Part shown: positions 16,296 to 24,298 of the stretch, piece after piece | Layout of the letters: each line of letters opens with the position of its first letter | Position numbering within the stretch: position 1 is the stretch's first letter | Assembly: GCF_003353055.1 (NCBI RefSeq) | Contig: NZ_QKWJ01000006.1 | Location: 124,001-188,000, forward strand | Direction: 5' to 3' | Origin: Cupriavidus lacunae | Lineage (GTDB): Bacteria > Pseudomonadota > Gammaproteobacteria > Burkholderiales > Burkholderiaceae | Length of the DNA stretch: 64,000 nucleotides | Notes under the pieces: generated by a model | The model's database searches: none | What the model was told of the DNA's origin: nothing | Seen by the model: only the letters and a program-made list of their open reading frames with translations | Position numbers and translations under genes: made by a program

Positions 16296-18152
16296 TCAGC
16301 TGAACATCAGCGCGACGCGGTAGGTCGCGAACGCCGCCAGGTAGGCCAGCCCGGTCAGGTAGGCCGCCGACAGCGCCATCACCTTCCACGAGTTGGTCTC
16401 GCGCCGGATCACCGCCAGCGTGGAGATGCACTGCGGCGCGAACACGTACCAGGCCAGCAACGACAGCGCGGTGGCCAGCGACCATTGGGCGGCGATCATC
16501 GGCGCCAGCTGCGTGGCCACGGTCTCTTCACTGCCCGACAGCGCGTAGACGGTCGCCAGCGCACCCACCGCCACCTCGCGCGCGGCCAGGCCTGGCACCA
16601 GCGCGATGCAGATCTGCCAGTTGAAGCCCACCGGCGCGAACACCTTCTGCAGCGCATGGCCGATCATGCCGGCAAAGCTGTAGTCGATGGCCGGTGCGGT
16701 CGCGCCCACGGGCGCGGACGGGAAGGTCGACAGGAACCACAGCAGCACCGTCAGCGCCAGGATCACCTTGCCCACCCGCGACAGGAAGATGCGGGCACGT
16801 TCCCACAGGCCGATGGCCACATCGCGCGGGTTGGGAATGCGGTACGAAGGCAGCTCCATCAGCAGCGGATGGTCAGTGCGGTCGCGGCGGAAGAACTTGA
16901 GCGCGTAGGCCACCACCAGCGCGCTGACGATGCCGGCCACGTACAGCGCGAACAGCACCAGCCCCTGCAGGTTGAACAGGCCCATCACGGTGCGCTCGGG
17001 GATGAAGGCGCCGATCAGCAGCGCATACACCGGCAGCCGTGCCGAGCAGGTCATCAGCGGCGCCACCAGGATGGTGGTGAGCCGGTCGCGCGGGTCCTGG
17101 ATGGTGCGCGTGGCCATAATGCCCGGGATGGCGCAGGCAAAGCTGGACAGCAGCGGGATGAACGAGCGCCCCGACAGCCCCGCGCCCATCATCAGGCGAT
17201 CCAGCAGGAACGCCGCGCGCGGCAGGTAGCCGGATTCTTCCAGCGTCAGGATGAACAGAAACAGGATCAGGATCTGCGGCAGGAACACCACCACGCTGCC
17301 CAGGCCCGCGACCAGGCCGTCGACCAGCAGGCTCTTGAGCATGCCCTCGGGCAGGTATGCGCCCAGCATCTCGCCGGCCCAGTGCACGCCGCCCTCGATG
17401 CCTTCCATCAGCGGCGCGGCCCACGAGAACACCGCCTGGAACATCAGGAACAGCAGCACCGCCAGCAGCAGCAGGCCCAACACCGGATGCAGCACGATGC
17501 GGTCGATGCGGTCGTCCAGCGCGGCAGTGCGCGCCGGCATGCTGACCGCGGCCGCCAGCAGGCGGTTGACCTCGGCGTGCACGTCCATGTCGCTGGCGGG
17601 TTCCGGGGTGGCCGGCGGGGCCGGCGGCAGGGTGTCGTCGAGCAGGCTGACCAGTGCCGCCGCGCCGTCGTGCCTGACCGCGACGGTGCTCACCACCGGC
17701 ACGCCGAGCGCGGCCGACAGTTTGTCGCGGTCGATCTGGATGCCGCGCCGCGCGGCGGCGTCGCTCATATTGAGCACCACCACCATCGGCAGGCCCAGGC
17801 GGCGCAGCTCCAGCACGAAGCGCAGGTGCAGGCGCAGGTTGGTGGCGTCGACCACCGACACCAGCAGGTCCGGGCGCTGCTCGCCGGCGCGCACGCCCAT
17901 GCAGACGTCGCGCGTGATGGCTTCATCGAGGCTGGCCGCGTGCAGGCTGTAGGCACCGGGCAGGTCCAGGATGCGCACCTGGCGCCCGCCCGGCGACACG
18001 AAGTAGCCTTCCTTGCGCTCGACGGTCACACCCGCATAGTTGGCCACCTTCTGGCGGCTGCCGGTCAGGCGGTTGAACAGTGCGGTCTTGCCGCAATTGG
18101 GATTGCCGACCAGCGCAATGCGCAGGGCAGAAGTAGAAGGAGCTGCAGACAT
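16296..18152 (-). CDS. feoB: Ferrous iron transporter FeoB
   Basis: A 618-aa inner-membrane Fe2+ transporter with an N-terminal G domain: G1 GNPNCGKT at residues 16-23, then the G2-region NYAGVTVERKEGYF, DLPGAYSL (G3) and VLNMSD (G4). Polytopic membrane segments follow from about residue 210, including the Gate motifs with conserved Cys (SSFACAIPG; MTCSARLPVY) and ALVPGLAAREVAVGALATVYA. It lacks the long C-terminal extension of the 773-aa E. coli protein, as is usual in this group. It sits between feoA and the small Cys-rich gene with 14-nt gaps, so it is one operon, probably Fur-repressed from the box at 18547. Confidence 0.95.
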   Translation of the reverse strand: MSAAPSTSALRIALVGNPNCGKTALFNRLTGSRQKVANYAGVTVERKEGYFVSPGGRQVRILDLPGAYSLHAASLDEAITRDVCMGVRAGEQRPDLLVSVVDATNLRLHLRFVLELRRLGLPMVVVLNMSDAAARRGIQIDRDKLSAALGVPVVSTVAVRHDGAAALVSLLDDTLPPAPPATPEPASDMDVHAEVNRLLAAAVSMPARTAALDDRIDRIVLHPVLGLLLLAVLLFLMFQAVFSWAAPLMEGIEGGVHWAGEMLGAYLPEGMLKSLLVDGLVAGLGSVVVFLPQILILFLFILTLEESGYLPRAAFLLDRLMMGAGLSGRSFIPLLSSFACAIPGIMATRTIQDPRDRLTTILVAPLMTCSARLPVYALLIGAFIPERTVMGLFNLQGLVLFALYVAGIVSALVVAYALKFFRRDRTDHPLLMELPSYRIPNPRDVAIGLWERARIFLSRVGKVILALTVLLWFLSTFPSAPVGATAPAIDYSFAGMIGHALQKVFAPVGFNWQICIALVPGLAAREVAVGALATVYALSGSEETVATQLAPMIAAQWSLATALSLLAWYVFAPQCISTLAVIRRETNSWKVMALSAAYLTGLAYLAAFATYRVALMFS

Positions 18153-18166
18153 AATCCGGGGAAGGC

Positions 18167-18484
18167 TCAGGCAGTCCGTTTTACGGACGGTTTGGCGGTC
18201 TGGTCGCCGTCCTGCGTGACGGGGGCGATGCTGGTGACCGAGGCGCTGGCGATCTCTACGCCGATGCGCGCCGCCTCCGAGCGGCGCAGCGCAAAGCGGG
18301 TGAAGCCTACCTGCGCCACCAGCGGGTCCATGCCGAAGGGCCCGTGGGCGATGATCTGCACGGCTTCACCGGGCACGAAGCCCAGTTCGCGCAGACGGCG
18401 CGCGACCGGGTCCCCGGGGGTGGTGTCGTCCACCGATTGCACGACGGCGGGCGTGCGCCGTGGAAGTTCAGACAACCGCATCAT
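18167..18484 (-). CDS. feoA: Ferrous iron transport protein FeoA
   Basis: A 105-aa cytoplasmic SH3-like protein that supports FeoB. The FeoA core is recognisable: MRLSELPRRTPAVVQSV, DPVARRLRELGFVPGEAVQIIAHGPFGMDPLVAQVG and FALRRSEAARIGVE. It carries about 25 extra, poorly conserved residues at the C-terminus. Two adjacent ATG codons (18484, 18481) are possible. It is the first gene of the feo operon, with a Fur box 63 nt upstream. Confidence 0.9.
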   Translation of the reverse strand: MMRLSELPRRTPAVVQSVDDTTPGDPVARRLRELGFVPGEAVQIIAHGPFGMDPLVAQVGFTRFALRRSEAARIGVEIASASVTSIAPVTQDGDQTAKPSVKRTA

Positions 18485-18546
18485 GCTTCCAGTCCGTGGC
18501 GCGGTCTGCCGCCAAGCGGTCTGCGCGACCACGCCGGGGTTTGTAA

Positions 18547-18565
18547 ATGAAAATCGTTTTCATTG
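18547..18565 (-). promoter_or_regulatory. Fur box of the feo operon
   Basis: AATGAAAATCGTTTTCATT, a nearly perfect 19-bp palindrome resembling the Fur consensus, 63 nt upstream of feoA inside an AT-rich patch. Repression under iron-replete conditions is expected from the family. Confidence 0.8.
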
Positions 18566-18714
18566 TATAGCAAATAAGGCATGGCGTTGCCCCCGCAAAG
18601 GGTGGGCATGCCGGCCATTGCCGCGTCAGGGCGCGGCAGGAAGCGAATGATAACCGCTCAGGGGTCGGATGACAGGGCGCGAGCGGGGGCAATGCCCGCT
18701 CGCGCCCCGTGCCG

Positions 18715-18828
18715 TTACCAGCTCCAGCACGCGCCGGAATAGCCGGTCAGGCTGTTGCGCGTGGCGGTATCGAGATTGGTGGTGTAGGCGGCGGTGGCGT
18801 GCAGGCTGAGGCTGCGGCGTTCTTCTTG
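18715..18828 (-). pseudogene. C-terminal remnant of a barrel/autotransporter-like protein
   Basis: A frame of about 37 codons without a start codon encodes ERRSLSLHATAAYTTNLDTA and then RNSLTGYSGACWSW before a stop. Alternating strand residues and the terminal aromatic look like the last strands of an outer-membrane beta-barrel. Upstream the frame meets a stop at once. It is probably the leftover of a deleted gene; short length limits certainty. Confidence 0.4.
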
Positions 18829-19162
18829 TTATGCACAGCTAGCTCCATGTCCAGTGGCCTGGCGGAGCGCGGGCCTCCCAAGTCACTTCTGCGTCGCTGA
18901 GCAGATTAAATGCTAAAAGTGCTAAAAGCCAAGCCGTTAGACGAGCGTGTGGCAATGTGTGGACATTTAGCGACAATATTGCGCAAAGTGTGGAGGACTG
19001 CGCATGGATTCAGCTCGATGCAGCGCGGTTCGGCTTTGTGAAACGGAATGCAACCAGCCTCATGCAACACCGATCAATTACTTCATTTGCGTTATTGGAT
19101 GCCGAAAGCCGGTGGCGTTAAGCTGCAAGCACGCTGAACACCCCGTTCCACGCGTACTTCAC
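18829..19162. other. AT-richer gene-free region
   Basis: Base composition is clearly lower in GC than the surroundings. It contains short direct repeats (TGCTAAAAG twice at about 18910) and a TGTGGACATTTAGCGACAAT block, but no supported gene. It could be the scar of an insertion or deletion. Confidence 0.4.
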
Positions 19163-19193
19163 AAGCCATCGGCCTATGGACCGATGGCTTTTT
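19163..19193 (+). terminator. Plus-strand terminator overlapping the 3' end of the LysR gene
   Basis: 10-bp stem AAGCCATCGG / CCGATGGCTT with an 8-nt loop and a T-run on the plus strand. It overlaps the last codons of the minus-strand LysR gene. A transcript entering from the left has no known gene, so it may end an unknown small RNA or serve both strands. Confidence 0.6.
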
Positions 19194-20094
19194 CTTTGGC
19201 GCTGCCCTGCGCGGCGGCGGCCATTTCTCGCACCATGCCGACAAAGTGGTCGCGCGCGGGGTGGTCCGGCGCCGCCTTCCACGCGCAGTAGACCTCCGAG
19301 CGCACCGTCGCGTCGGCCAGCGGCCGGAATGCGGCCCCGGCCATGCCGGAGCGTGCCAGCGCCGCCGGCACCACCGCCACGCCCATTCCCTGCGAGACCA
19401 GCGACACCACCGACAGCCAGTGCCGGACTTCATGGCGGATGTGCGGGTAGAAGCCCTGCGCCGCGCACATGTCGAAGATCCGGCTGTAGTAGTCCGGCGA
19501 GGCCTTGCGCGAGAACAGCACGAACGGCTCGCCGCGCAACGCCGCCAGCGGCAGTTCCGGCAGCGCGGCCAGCGCATGGTCCGCCGGCAGGCAGCCGACA
19601 AAGGGCTCAGTGTGCACCAGCGTTGCCTGCAGCGAGTCCGGCACGCGGCCGGTGTGGATGAACGCGGCGTCGAGTTCGTCGTGCAGTAGGGCATCGATCT
19701 GCTCCTGCGAGTTGAGCTCGGTCAGCGCCACCTGGATGCCGGGATTGGCCGCCTGGAACGTGCGCAGCGTCTGCGGCAGCCCGCGATACAGCATCGAGCC
19801 GACAAAGCCCACCCGCAGCCGCCCGACCGCGCCTGCCTCGATCTCGCGTGCCAGCACTCGCGCGGCCTCGGCCTGGGCCAGCAGCGCCGTGGCCGATTCG
19901 CGGAAGGCGCGCCCGGCCGCGGTCAGCCGCACGCCGCGGCTGTCGCGGTCAAACAGCCGCGCCCCGACCGAGGCCTCCAACTGCTGGATGTTGAGCGACA
20001 GCGGCGGCTGGGAGATGGCAAGCCGGCGCGCGGCCCGGCCAAAGTGCAGTTCCTCGGCCAGCACGAGGAAGTAACGCAGGTGTCGGAATTCCAT
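19174..20094 (-). CDS. LysR family transcriptional regulator
   Basis: A 306-aa LysR regulator with a well-conserved N-terminus (MEFRHLRYFLVLAEELHFGRAARRLAISQPPLSLNIQQLE, residues 1-40, written as family pattern), of the BenM/CatR-like subgroup that starts 'MEFRHLRYF'. The effector domain follows (LRVGFVGSMLYRGLP). It is divergent, 120 nt from the acyl-CoA dehydrogenase operon, and probably activates that operon when its organic acid or acyl-CoA is present. A terminator-like hairpin overlaps its stop codon. Confidence 0.88.
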   Translation of the reverse strand: MEFRHLRYFLVLAEELHFGRAARRLAISQPPLSLNIQQLEASVGARLFDRDSRGVRLTAAGRAFRESATALLAQAEAARVLAREIEAGAVGRLRVGFVGSMLYRGLPQTLRTFQAANPGIQVALTELNSQEQIDALLHDELDAAFIHTGRVPDSLQATLVHTEPFVGCLPADHALAALPELPLAALRGEPFVLFSRKASPDYYSRIFDMCAAQGFYPHIRHEVRHWLSVVSLVSQGMGVAVVPAALARSGMAGAAFRPLADATVRSEVYCAWKAAPDHPARDHFVGMVREMAAAAQGSAKEKAIGP

Positions 20095-20214
20095 GGCGAT
20101 ACAGAAATTATATGGATCAAGCCAATTTTAGAATTAGACGCGAATCCTTGGGGTTCCAATAATGGAGTCCAAGGGACCGTCAGCCGGAGCCCGCCCAATT
20201 CCAGGAGACCAGCC

Positions 20215-22011
20215 ATGCCGTCCAGCGCCGTGCGCGACACCACACTACAAGCCCACCCCGCCGCACCGGCCGCTGCCCATCCGGTACCGGATCGCCAGGG
20301 CGGCAGCCTGTTCGCCGCCGACCCGGACCTGCGCGCGCTGCTGCCGCTGTACCTGCCGGCCGACCTGTTCAACCACCTGCTGCCGCACCTCGAGCGCATG
20401 GGTGCACTGGCCGGCGGCGTGCTCGACGAGCTGGCCAGCGTGGCCGACCACCATCCCCCCGAACTCACCTACCGCACCCGCGCCGGCGTGGACGCGCAGC
20501 GCATCGACAAGCATCCGGCCTATGTGGAGCTGGAGCGCGTGGCCTTTGCCGAATTCGGCCTGGCAGCGGCGTCGCACCGCGGCGGTGTGCTGGGCTGGGA
20601 CAAGCCCATGCCGCCGGCGGCTAAGTACGCGCTCACCTATCTGTTCGTGCAGGCCGAATTTGGCCTGTGCTGCCCGCTCTCGATGACCGATTCGCTGACG
20701 CGCACGCTGCGCAAGTTCGGCGATCCGGCGCTGGTCGAGCGCTTCCTGCCCAACCTGACCACGCAGGTCTTTGACGATCTTTACCAGGGCGCGATGTTCA
20801 TGACCGAGCAGGGCGCCGGCTCCGACGTGGCCGCCACCGCCACCCGCGCGGTGCGCGACGCTTCGGCCGAGGGCGGCTGGCGCCTGCTGGGCGACAAGTG
20901 GTTCTGCTCCAACCCCGATGCCGCGCTGGCAATGGTGCTGGCGCGCGTGGAGGATGAGGCTGGCAACGCCGTGCCGGGCCACAAGGGCGTGTCGCTGTTC
21001 CTGCTGCCGCGCAAGCTGGCCGACGGCAGCGACAACCACTACCGCATCATCCGCCTGAAGGACAAGCTGGGCACGCGCTCGATGGCCAGCGGCGAGATCC
21101 GGCTGGAAGGCGCGCATGCGTACCTGGTCGGCGAACCCGGCCGCGGCTTCGTGCAGATGGCCGACATGATCAACAACTCGCGCCTGTCCAACGGCGTGCG
21201 CGCCGCCGGCCTGATGCGCCGCGCGCTGACCGAGGGCCTGTTCATCGCGCGCGAGCGCCAGGCATTCGGCAAGCGCCTGCAGGACATGCCGCTGATGCGC
21301 CGCCAGCTGCTCAAGCTGACCCTGCCCACCGAGCAGGCGCGCACCATGGTGTTCCAGACCGCCGAGGCCCTGCGCCGCGCCGATGCGGGCGAGGCCGACG
21401 CCTACCCGCTGATGCGCATCCTGACGCCGCTGATCAAGTTCCGCGCCTGCCGCGACGCACGCAAGGTCACCGGCGATGCCATGGAGATCCGCGGCGGCTG
21501 CGGCTATATCGAGGAATGGAGCGATCCGCGCCTGGTGCGGGACGCCCACCTCGGTTCGATCTGGGAAGGCACCAGCAATATCGTCGCGCTCGACGTGCTG
21601 CGCGCCATCCGCCGCGAAGGCGCGCTGCCGGTGCTGCAGGCGCACCTGGCCGGCCTGCTGGCCGATACGCCGATGCATGCGGCCGCGCGTGCCACGTTTG
21701 AAGGCGCCATCGCCGCCGCTGCAAAGCTGGCCGCGCAGGCCGCCGATGCCGGCGCCGACGGTGACCTGACGGCGCGCCAGGCGGCCTCGGCGCTGTACCA
21801 CGTCACCAGCGCGGTGGCGATGGCATGGGAAGCCGGCCGCATCGGCTCGGTGCGCCGCATGCGGCTGGCCCAGCTGGTCCTGCGCCACCGCGTGCTGCCG
21901 CAAGACCCGCTGGCCGCGCAGGCCGAGCCCGAGTGGCTGGCCGAGACCGTCGCGCCGGCTGACGGCACGGTGCGCGCCGCCGGCGCGATCGACCAGGTCA
22001 ACGTGTTCTGA
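20215..22011 (+). CDS. Acyl-CoA dehydrogenase, AidB-like
   Basis: A 598-aa flavoprotein of the acyl-CoA dehydrogenase family, longer than typical 380-aa enzymes and matching the AidB-like clade. Motifs include MTEQGAGSDVAATAT (FAD/substrate loop), GDKWFCSNPDAA, KLGTRSMASGEI, RQAFGKRLQDMPLMR, and GGCGYIEEWSDPR with SIWEGTSNIVALDVLRA (flavin- and adenine-binding segment). It starts after CAGGAGACCAGCC at 20215. It is the first of three genes with a Bug receptor and a class III CoA-transferase, suggesting uptake, CoA activation and oxidation of one carboxylic acid. Substrate unknown. Confidence 0.88.
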   Translation: MPSSAVRDTTLQAHPAAPAAAHPVPDRQGGSLFAADPDLRALLPLYLPADLFNHLLPHLERMGALAGGVLDELASVADHHPPELTYRTRAGVDAQRIDKHPAYVELERVAFAEFGLAAASHRGGVLGWDKPMPPAAKYALTYLFVQAEFGLCCPLSMTDSLTRTLRKFGDPALVERFLPNLTTQVFDDLYQGAMFMTEQGAGSDVAATATRAVRDASAEGGWRLLGDKWFCSNPDAALAMVLARVEDEAGNAVPGHKGVSLFLLPRKLADGSDNHYRIIRLKDKLGTRSMASGEIRLEGAHAYLVGEPGRGFVQMADMINNSRLSNGVRAAGLMRRALTEGLFIARERQAFGKRLQDMPLMRRQLLKLTLPTEQARTMVFQTAEALRRADAGEADAYPLMRILTPLIKFRACRDARKVTGDAMEIRGGCGYIEEWSDPRLVRDAHLGSIWEGTSNIVALDVLRAIRREGALPVLQAHLAGLLADTPMHAAARATFEGAIAAAAKLAAQAADAGADGDLTARQAASALYHVTSAVAMAWEAGRIGSVRRMRLAQLVLRHRVLPQDPLAAQAEPEWLAETVAPADGTVRAAGAIDQVNVF

Positions 22012-22094
22012 CCGGCCCCACGGCCGGCACCAATTCCCCCGCAATACCATCCCGCCCCAGGGCGGGAGACGTCCTACACCCAGGAGACAACGCC

Positions 22095-23069
22095 ATGAAA
22101 CTCTGGCACCGCGTAGCGGCCATCGCCGCCTGCTCGCTCTTTATCGCCCCCGCCTTCGCCCAGAAGGACTTCCCGTCCAAGCCGATCATGATGATCGTCA
22201 CCTACCCGCCGGGCGGCCCCACCGATGCCATGGCGCGCACGCTTGCGGCCGCGCTCAAGTCCAGCCTGGGCCAGCCCGTGGTGGTGGAGAACCGCGCCGG
22301 CGCCGGCGGCAATATCGGCGCCGAGGCGGTGGCGCGCGCCGAGCCCGACGGCTACACGCTGATGTTCGGCACTTCGGCGCCGCTGGCGATCAACGTGAGC
22401 CTGTACCGCAAGATCCACTACGACCCGGTCAAGAGCTTCGCCCCGGTGATCCAGATCGGCCAGCTGCCCAACGTGCTGGTGGTCAATCCGTCGGTGCCGG
22501 CGAAGAACGTCAACGAGCTGATTGCCTATGGCAAGGCGCACCCGGGCAAGCTGACCTATGCCTCGTCCGGCAACGGCGCGTCGTCGCACTTGGCCGGGGT
22601 GCTGTTCAACAACGTCACCGGCACGGATTTTCAGCACGTCCCGTACAAGGGCACCGGTCCCGCGCTCAACGACCTGCTGGGCGGGCAGGTCAGCATGGCC
22701 TTCACCGACGTGCTGACCGCGATGCCGTTTATCAAGAGCGGCAAGTTTCGCGCGCTGGGCGTGACCACCAAGGCGCGCTCGCAGGCGCTGCCGGACGTGC
22801 CGACCGTGGCCGAGCAGGGTGTGGCCGGGTTCGATGTATCGGTGTTCTTCGGCGTGGTCGCGCCCGCCGGCACGCCGCCGGAGGTGATCGGCAAGCTTAA
22901 CCGTGCCTTTGCCGATGCGCTCAAGCAGCCCGAGGTACGCAAGACCCTGCAGGCGCAGGGCCTGGAGTTCGCGCCCTCGACCACGCCCGAGCAGCTCGGC
23001 GGCTTCGTCAAGGCCGAGGTGGGCAAGTGGCGCACCGTGGTGCAGAAATCCGGCGCCCAGCTGGACTGA
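22095..23069 (+). CDS. Bug family tripartite tricarboxylate transporter receptor
   Basis: A 324-aa periplasmic receptor, the second Bug protein in the window. Signal peptide MKLWHRVAAIAACSLFIAPA, cleaved before QKDFPSKPI. Family motifs are YPPGGPTDAMAR, VVENRAGAGGNIGAEAVAR, YDPVKSFAPV, and GKLTYASSGNGASSHLAG. It lies 83 nt after the acyl-CoA dehydrogenase and 33 nt before the CoA-transferase on the same strand. By context it binds the carboxylate processed by its neighbours. Confidence 0.9.
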   Translation: MKLWHRVAAIAACSLFIAPAFAQKDFPSKPIMMIVTYPPGGPTDAMARTLAAALKSSLGQPVVVENRAGAGGNIGAEAVARAEPDGYTLMFGTSAPLAINVSLYRKIHYDPVKSFAPVIQIGQLPNVLVVNPSVPAKNVNELIAYGKAHPGKLTYASSGNGASSHLAGVLFNNVTGTDFQHVPYKGTGPALNDLLGGQVSMAFTDVLTAMPFIKSGKFRALGVTTKARSQALPDVPTVAEQGVAGFDVSVFFGVVAPAGTPPEVIGKLNRAFADALKQPEVRKTLQAQGLEFAPSTTPEQLGGFVKAEVGKWRTVVQKSGAQLD

Positions 23070-23102
23070 ACCGCCTGACTGAACCGCACAGAGATACCAG
23101 CC

Positions 23103-24224
23103 ATGACCCAAACCAGCCCCGGCGCGCTCGCCGGCATCCGCGTGGTCGACCTGTCGCGCATCCTGGGCGGCCCGTACTGCGGCCAGGTCCTGGGCGACCA
23201 CGGCGCCGATGTGCTCAAGATCGAACCGCCGCAGGGCGACGACACCCGCACCTGGGGGCCGCCGTTCAAGGACGGCGTGGCCTCCTACTACTTCGGCCTG
23301 AACCGCAACAAGCGCGTGATGCGGCTGGACCTGAGCGCCGACGCGGATCGCGAAGTCCTGCTCGCGTTGCTCGCCGAGGCCGACGTGCTGGTCGAGAACT
23401 TCAAGACCGGCACCATGGAAAAATGGGGGCTGGGCTACGACACGCTGTCCGCGCGCTTCCCGCGGCTGGTGCATTGCCGCGTGTCCGGCTTCGGCGCCGA
23501 CGGCCCGCTGGGCGGCCTGCCCGGCTATGACGCCGCCATCCAGGCCATGTCCGGCATCATGAGCATCAACGGCGAGGCCGATGGCGATCCGCTGCGCGTG
23601 GGCTTGCCGGTGGTCGACATGGTGACGGGCCTCAATGCCGTGATCGGCGTGCTGCTGGCCTTGCAGGAGCGCGCGCGCAGCGGGCTCGGCCAGTTTGTCG
23701 AGGCCGCGCTCTATGACTCCGGGCTGTCGCTGCTGCATCCGCATGCAGCCAACTGGTTCATGAGCGGCAAGACGCCGCAGCGCACCGGCAATGCGCATCC
23801 GAACATCTACCCGTACGACACCGTCGCCACTGCCACCGACCCGATCTTCCTCGCGGTGGGCAATGACCGGCAGTTCCGCATCCTGTGCGAGCACCTGCAA
23901 CTGCCTGCGCTGGCCGACGACGAGCGCTATGCGACGGCCGGCGCGCGCTCGGTGAATCGCGTGGCGCTGAAGGCAGAGCTGGAAGCCAGCCTGCGCGAAT
24001 TCGACGGCAAGGTGCTGGCCGACGAACTGGTGGCCGCTGGCGTGCCGTGCGCGCCAGTGCTGTCCGTGGCCGATGCCTTGCAGCATCCGCATACACAGCA
24101 CCGCGAGATGGTGGTGGAGATGGAGGGTGGCTACAAGGGGCTGGGCGCACCGGTCAAGCTGAGCCGGACGCCGGCGACGTACAGGCATGCACCGCTCACC
24201 GAAGGGAACGAGTTCCTGGACTAG
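23103..24224 (+). CDS. CaiB/BaiF (class III) CoA-transferase
   Basis: A 373-aa class III CoA-transferase that moves CoA between carboxylic acids through an aspartyl-CoA intermediate. The family N-terminus GIRVVDLSRILGGPYCGQVL and GADVLKIEPPQGDDTR are present, and the catalytic Asp is Asp172 in VVDMVTGLNAVIG. The YDAAIQAMSGIMS and HPNIYPYDTV segments are also conserved. It is the last gene of the LysR-linked operon and is followed by a strong terminator. The donor and acceptor acids are not evident. Confidence 0.9.
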   Translation: MTQTSPGALAGIRVVDLSRILGGPYCGQVLGDHGADVLKIEPPQGDDTRTWGPPFKDGVASYYFGLNRNKRVMRLDLSADADREVLLALLAEADVLVENFKTGTMEKWGLGYDTLSARFPRLVHCRVSGFGADGPLGGLPGYDAAIQAMSGIMSINGEADGDPLRVGLPVVDMVTGLNAVIGVLLALQERARSGLGQFVEAALYDSGLSLLHPHAANWFMSGKTPQRTGNAHPNIYPYDTVATATDPIFLAVGNDRQFRILCEHLQLPALADDERYATAGARSVNRVALKAELEASLREFDGKVLADELVAAGVPCAPVLSVADALQHPHTQHREMVVEMEGGYKGLGAPVKLSRTPATYRHAPLTEGNEFLD

Positions 24225-24251
24225 ACGCGGCGTTGCGTCGTTGCAAGAGAG

Positions 24252-24277
24252 AAGGCGGCCACATGGCCGCCTTTTTT
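24252..24277 (+). terminator. Rho-independent terminator after CoA-transferase
   Basis: 9-bp stem AAGGCGGCC / GGCCGCCTT, loop ACAT and six T, 27 nt after the stop codon and 22 nt before the end of the convergent lactate permease gene. Confidence 0.9.
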
Positions 24278-24298
24278 CCATCGATGCCGACCGGTCCG

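Noticed and set aside
15622..16323. Plus-strand frames across the repeat cluster and the feo-linked gene
   Set aside because: They translate three repeat copies (AKRTRFCV-like) and the antisense of the small Cys-rich gene; no independent support.
20044..20214. Upstream extension of the acyl-CoA dehydrogenase frame
   Set aside because: It overlaps the divergent LysR start and promoter region; a clear binding site precedes the ATG at 20215.
22074..24281. 735-codon minus-strand open frame opposite the Bug and CaiB genes
   Set aside because: Shadow of well-supported plus-strand genes; composition is typical of antisense translation.
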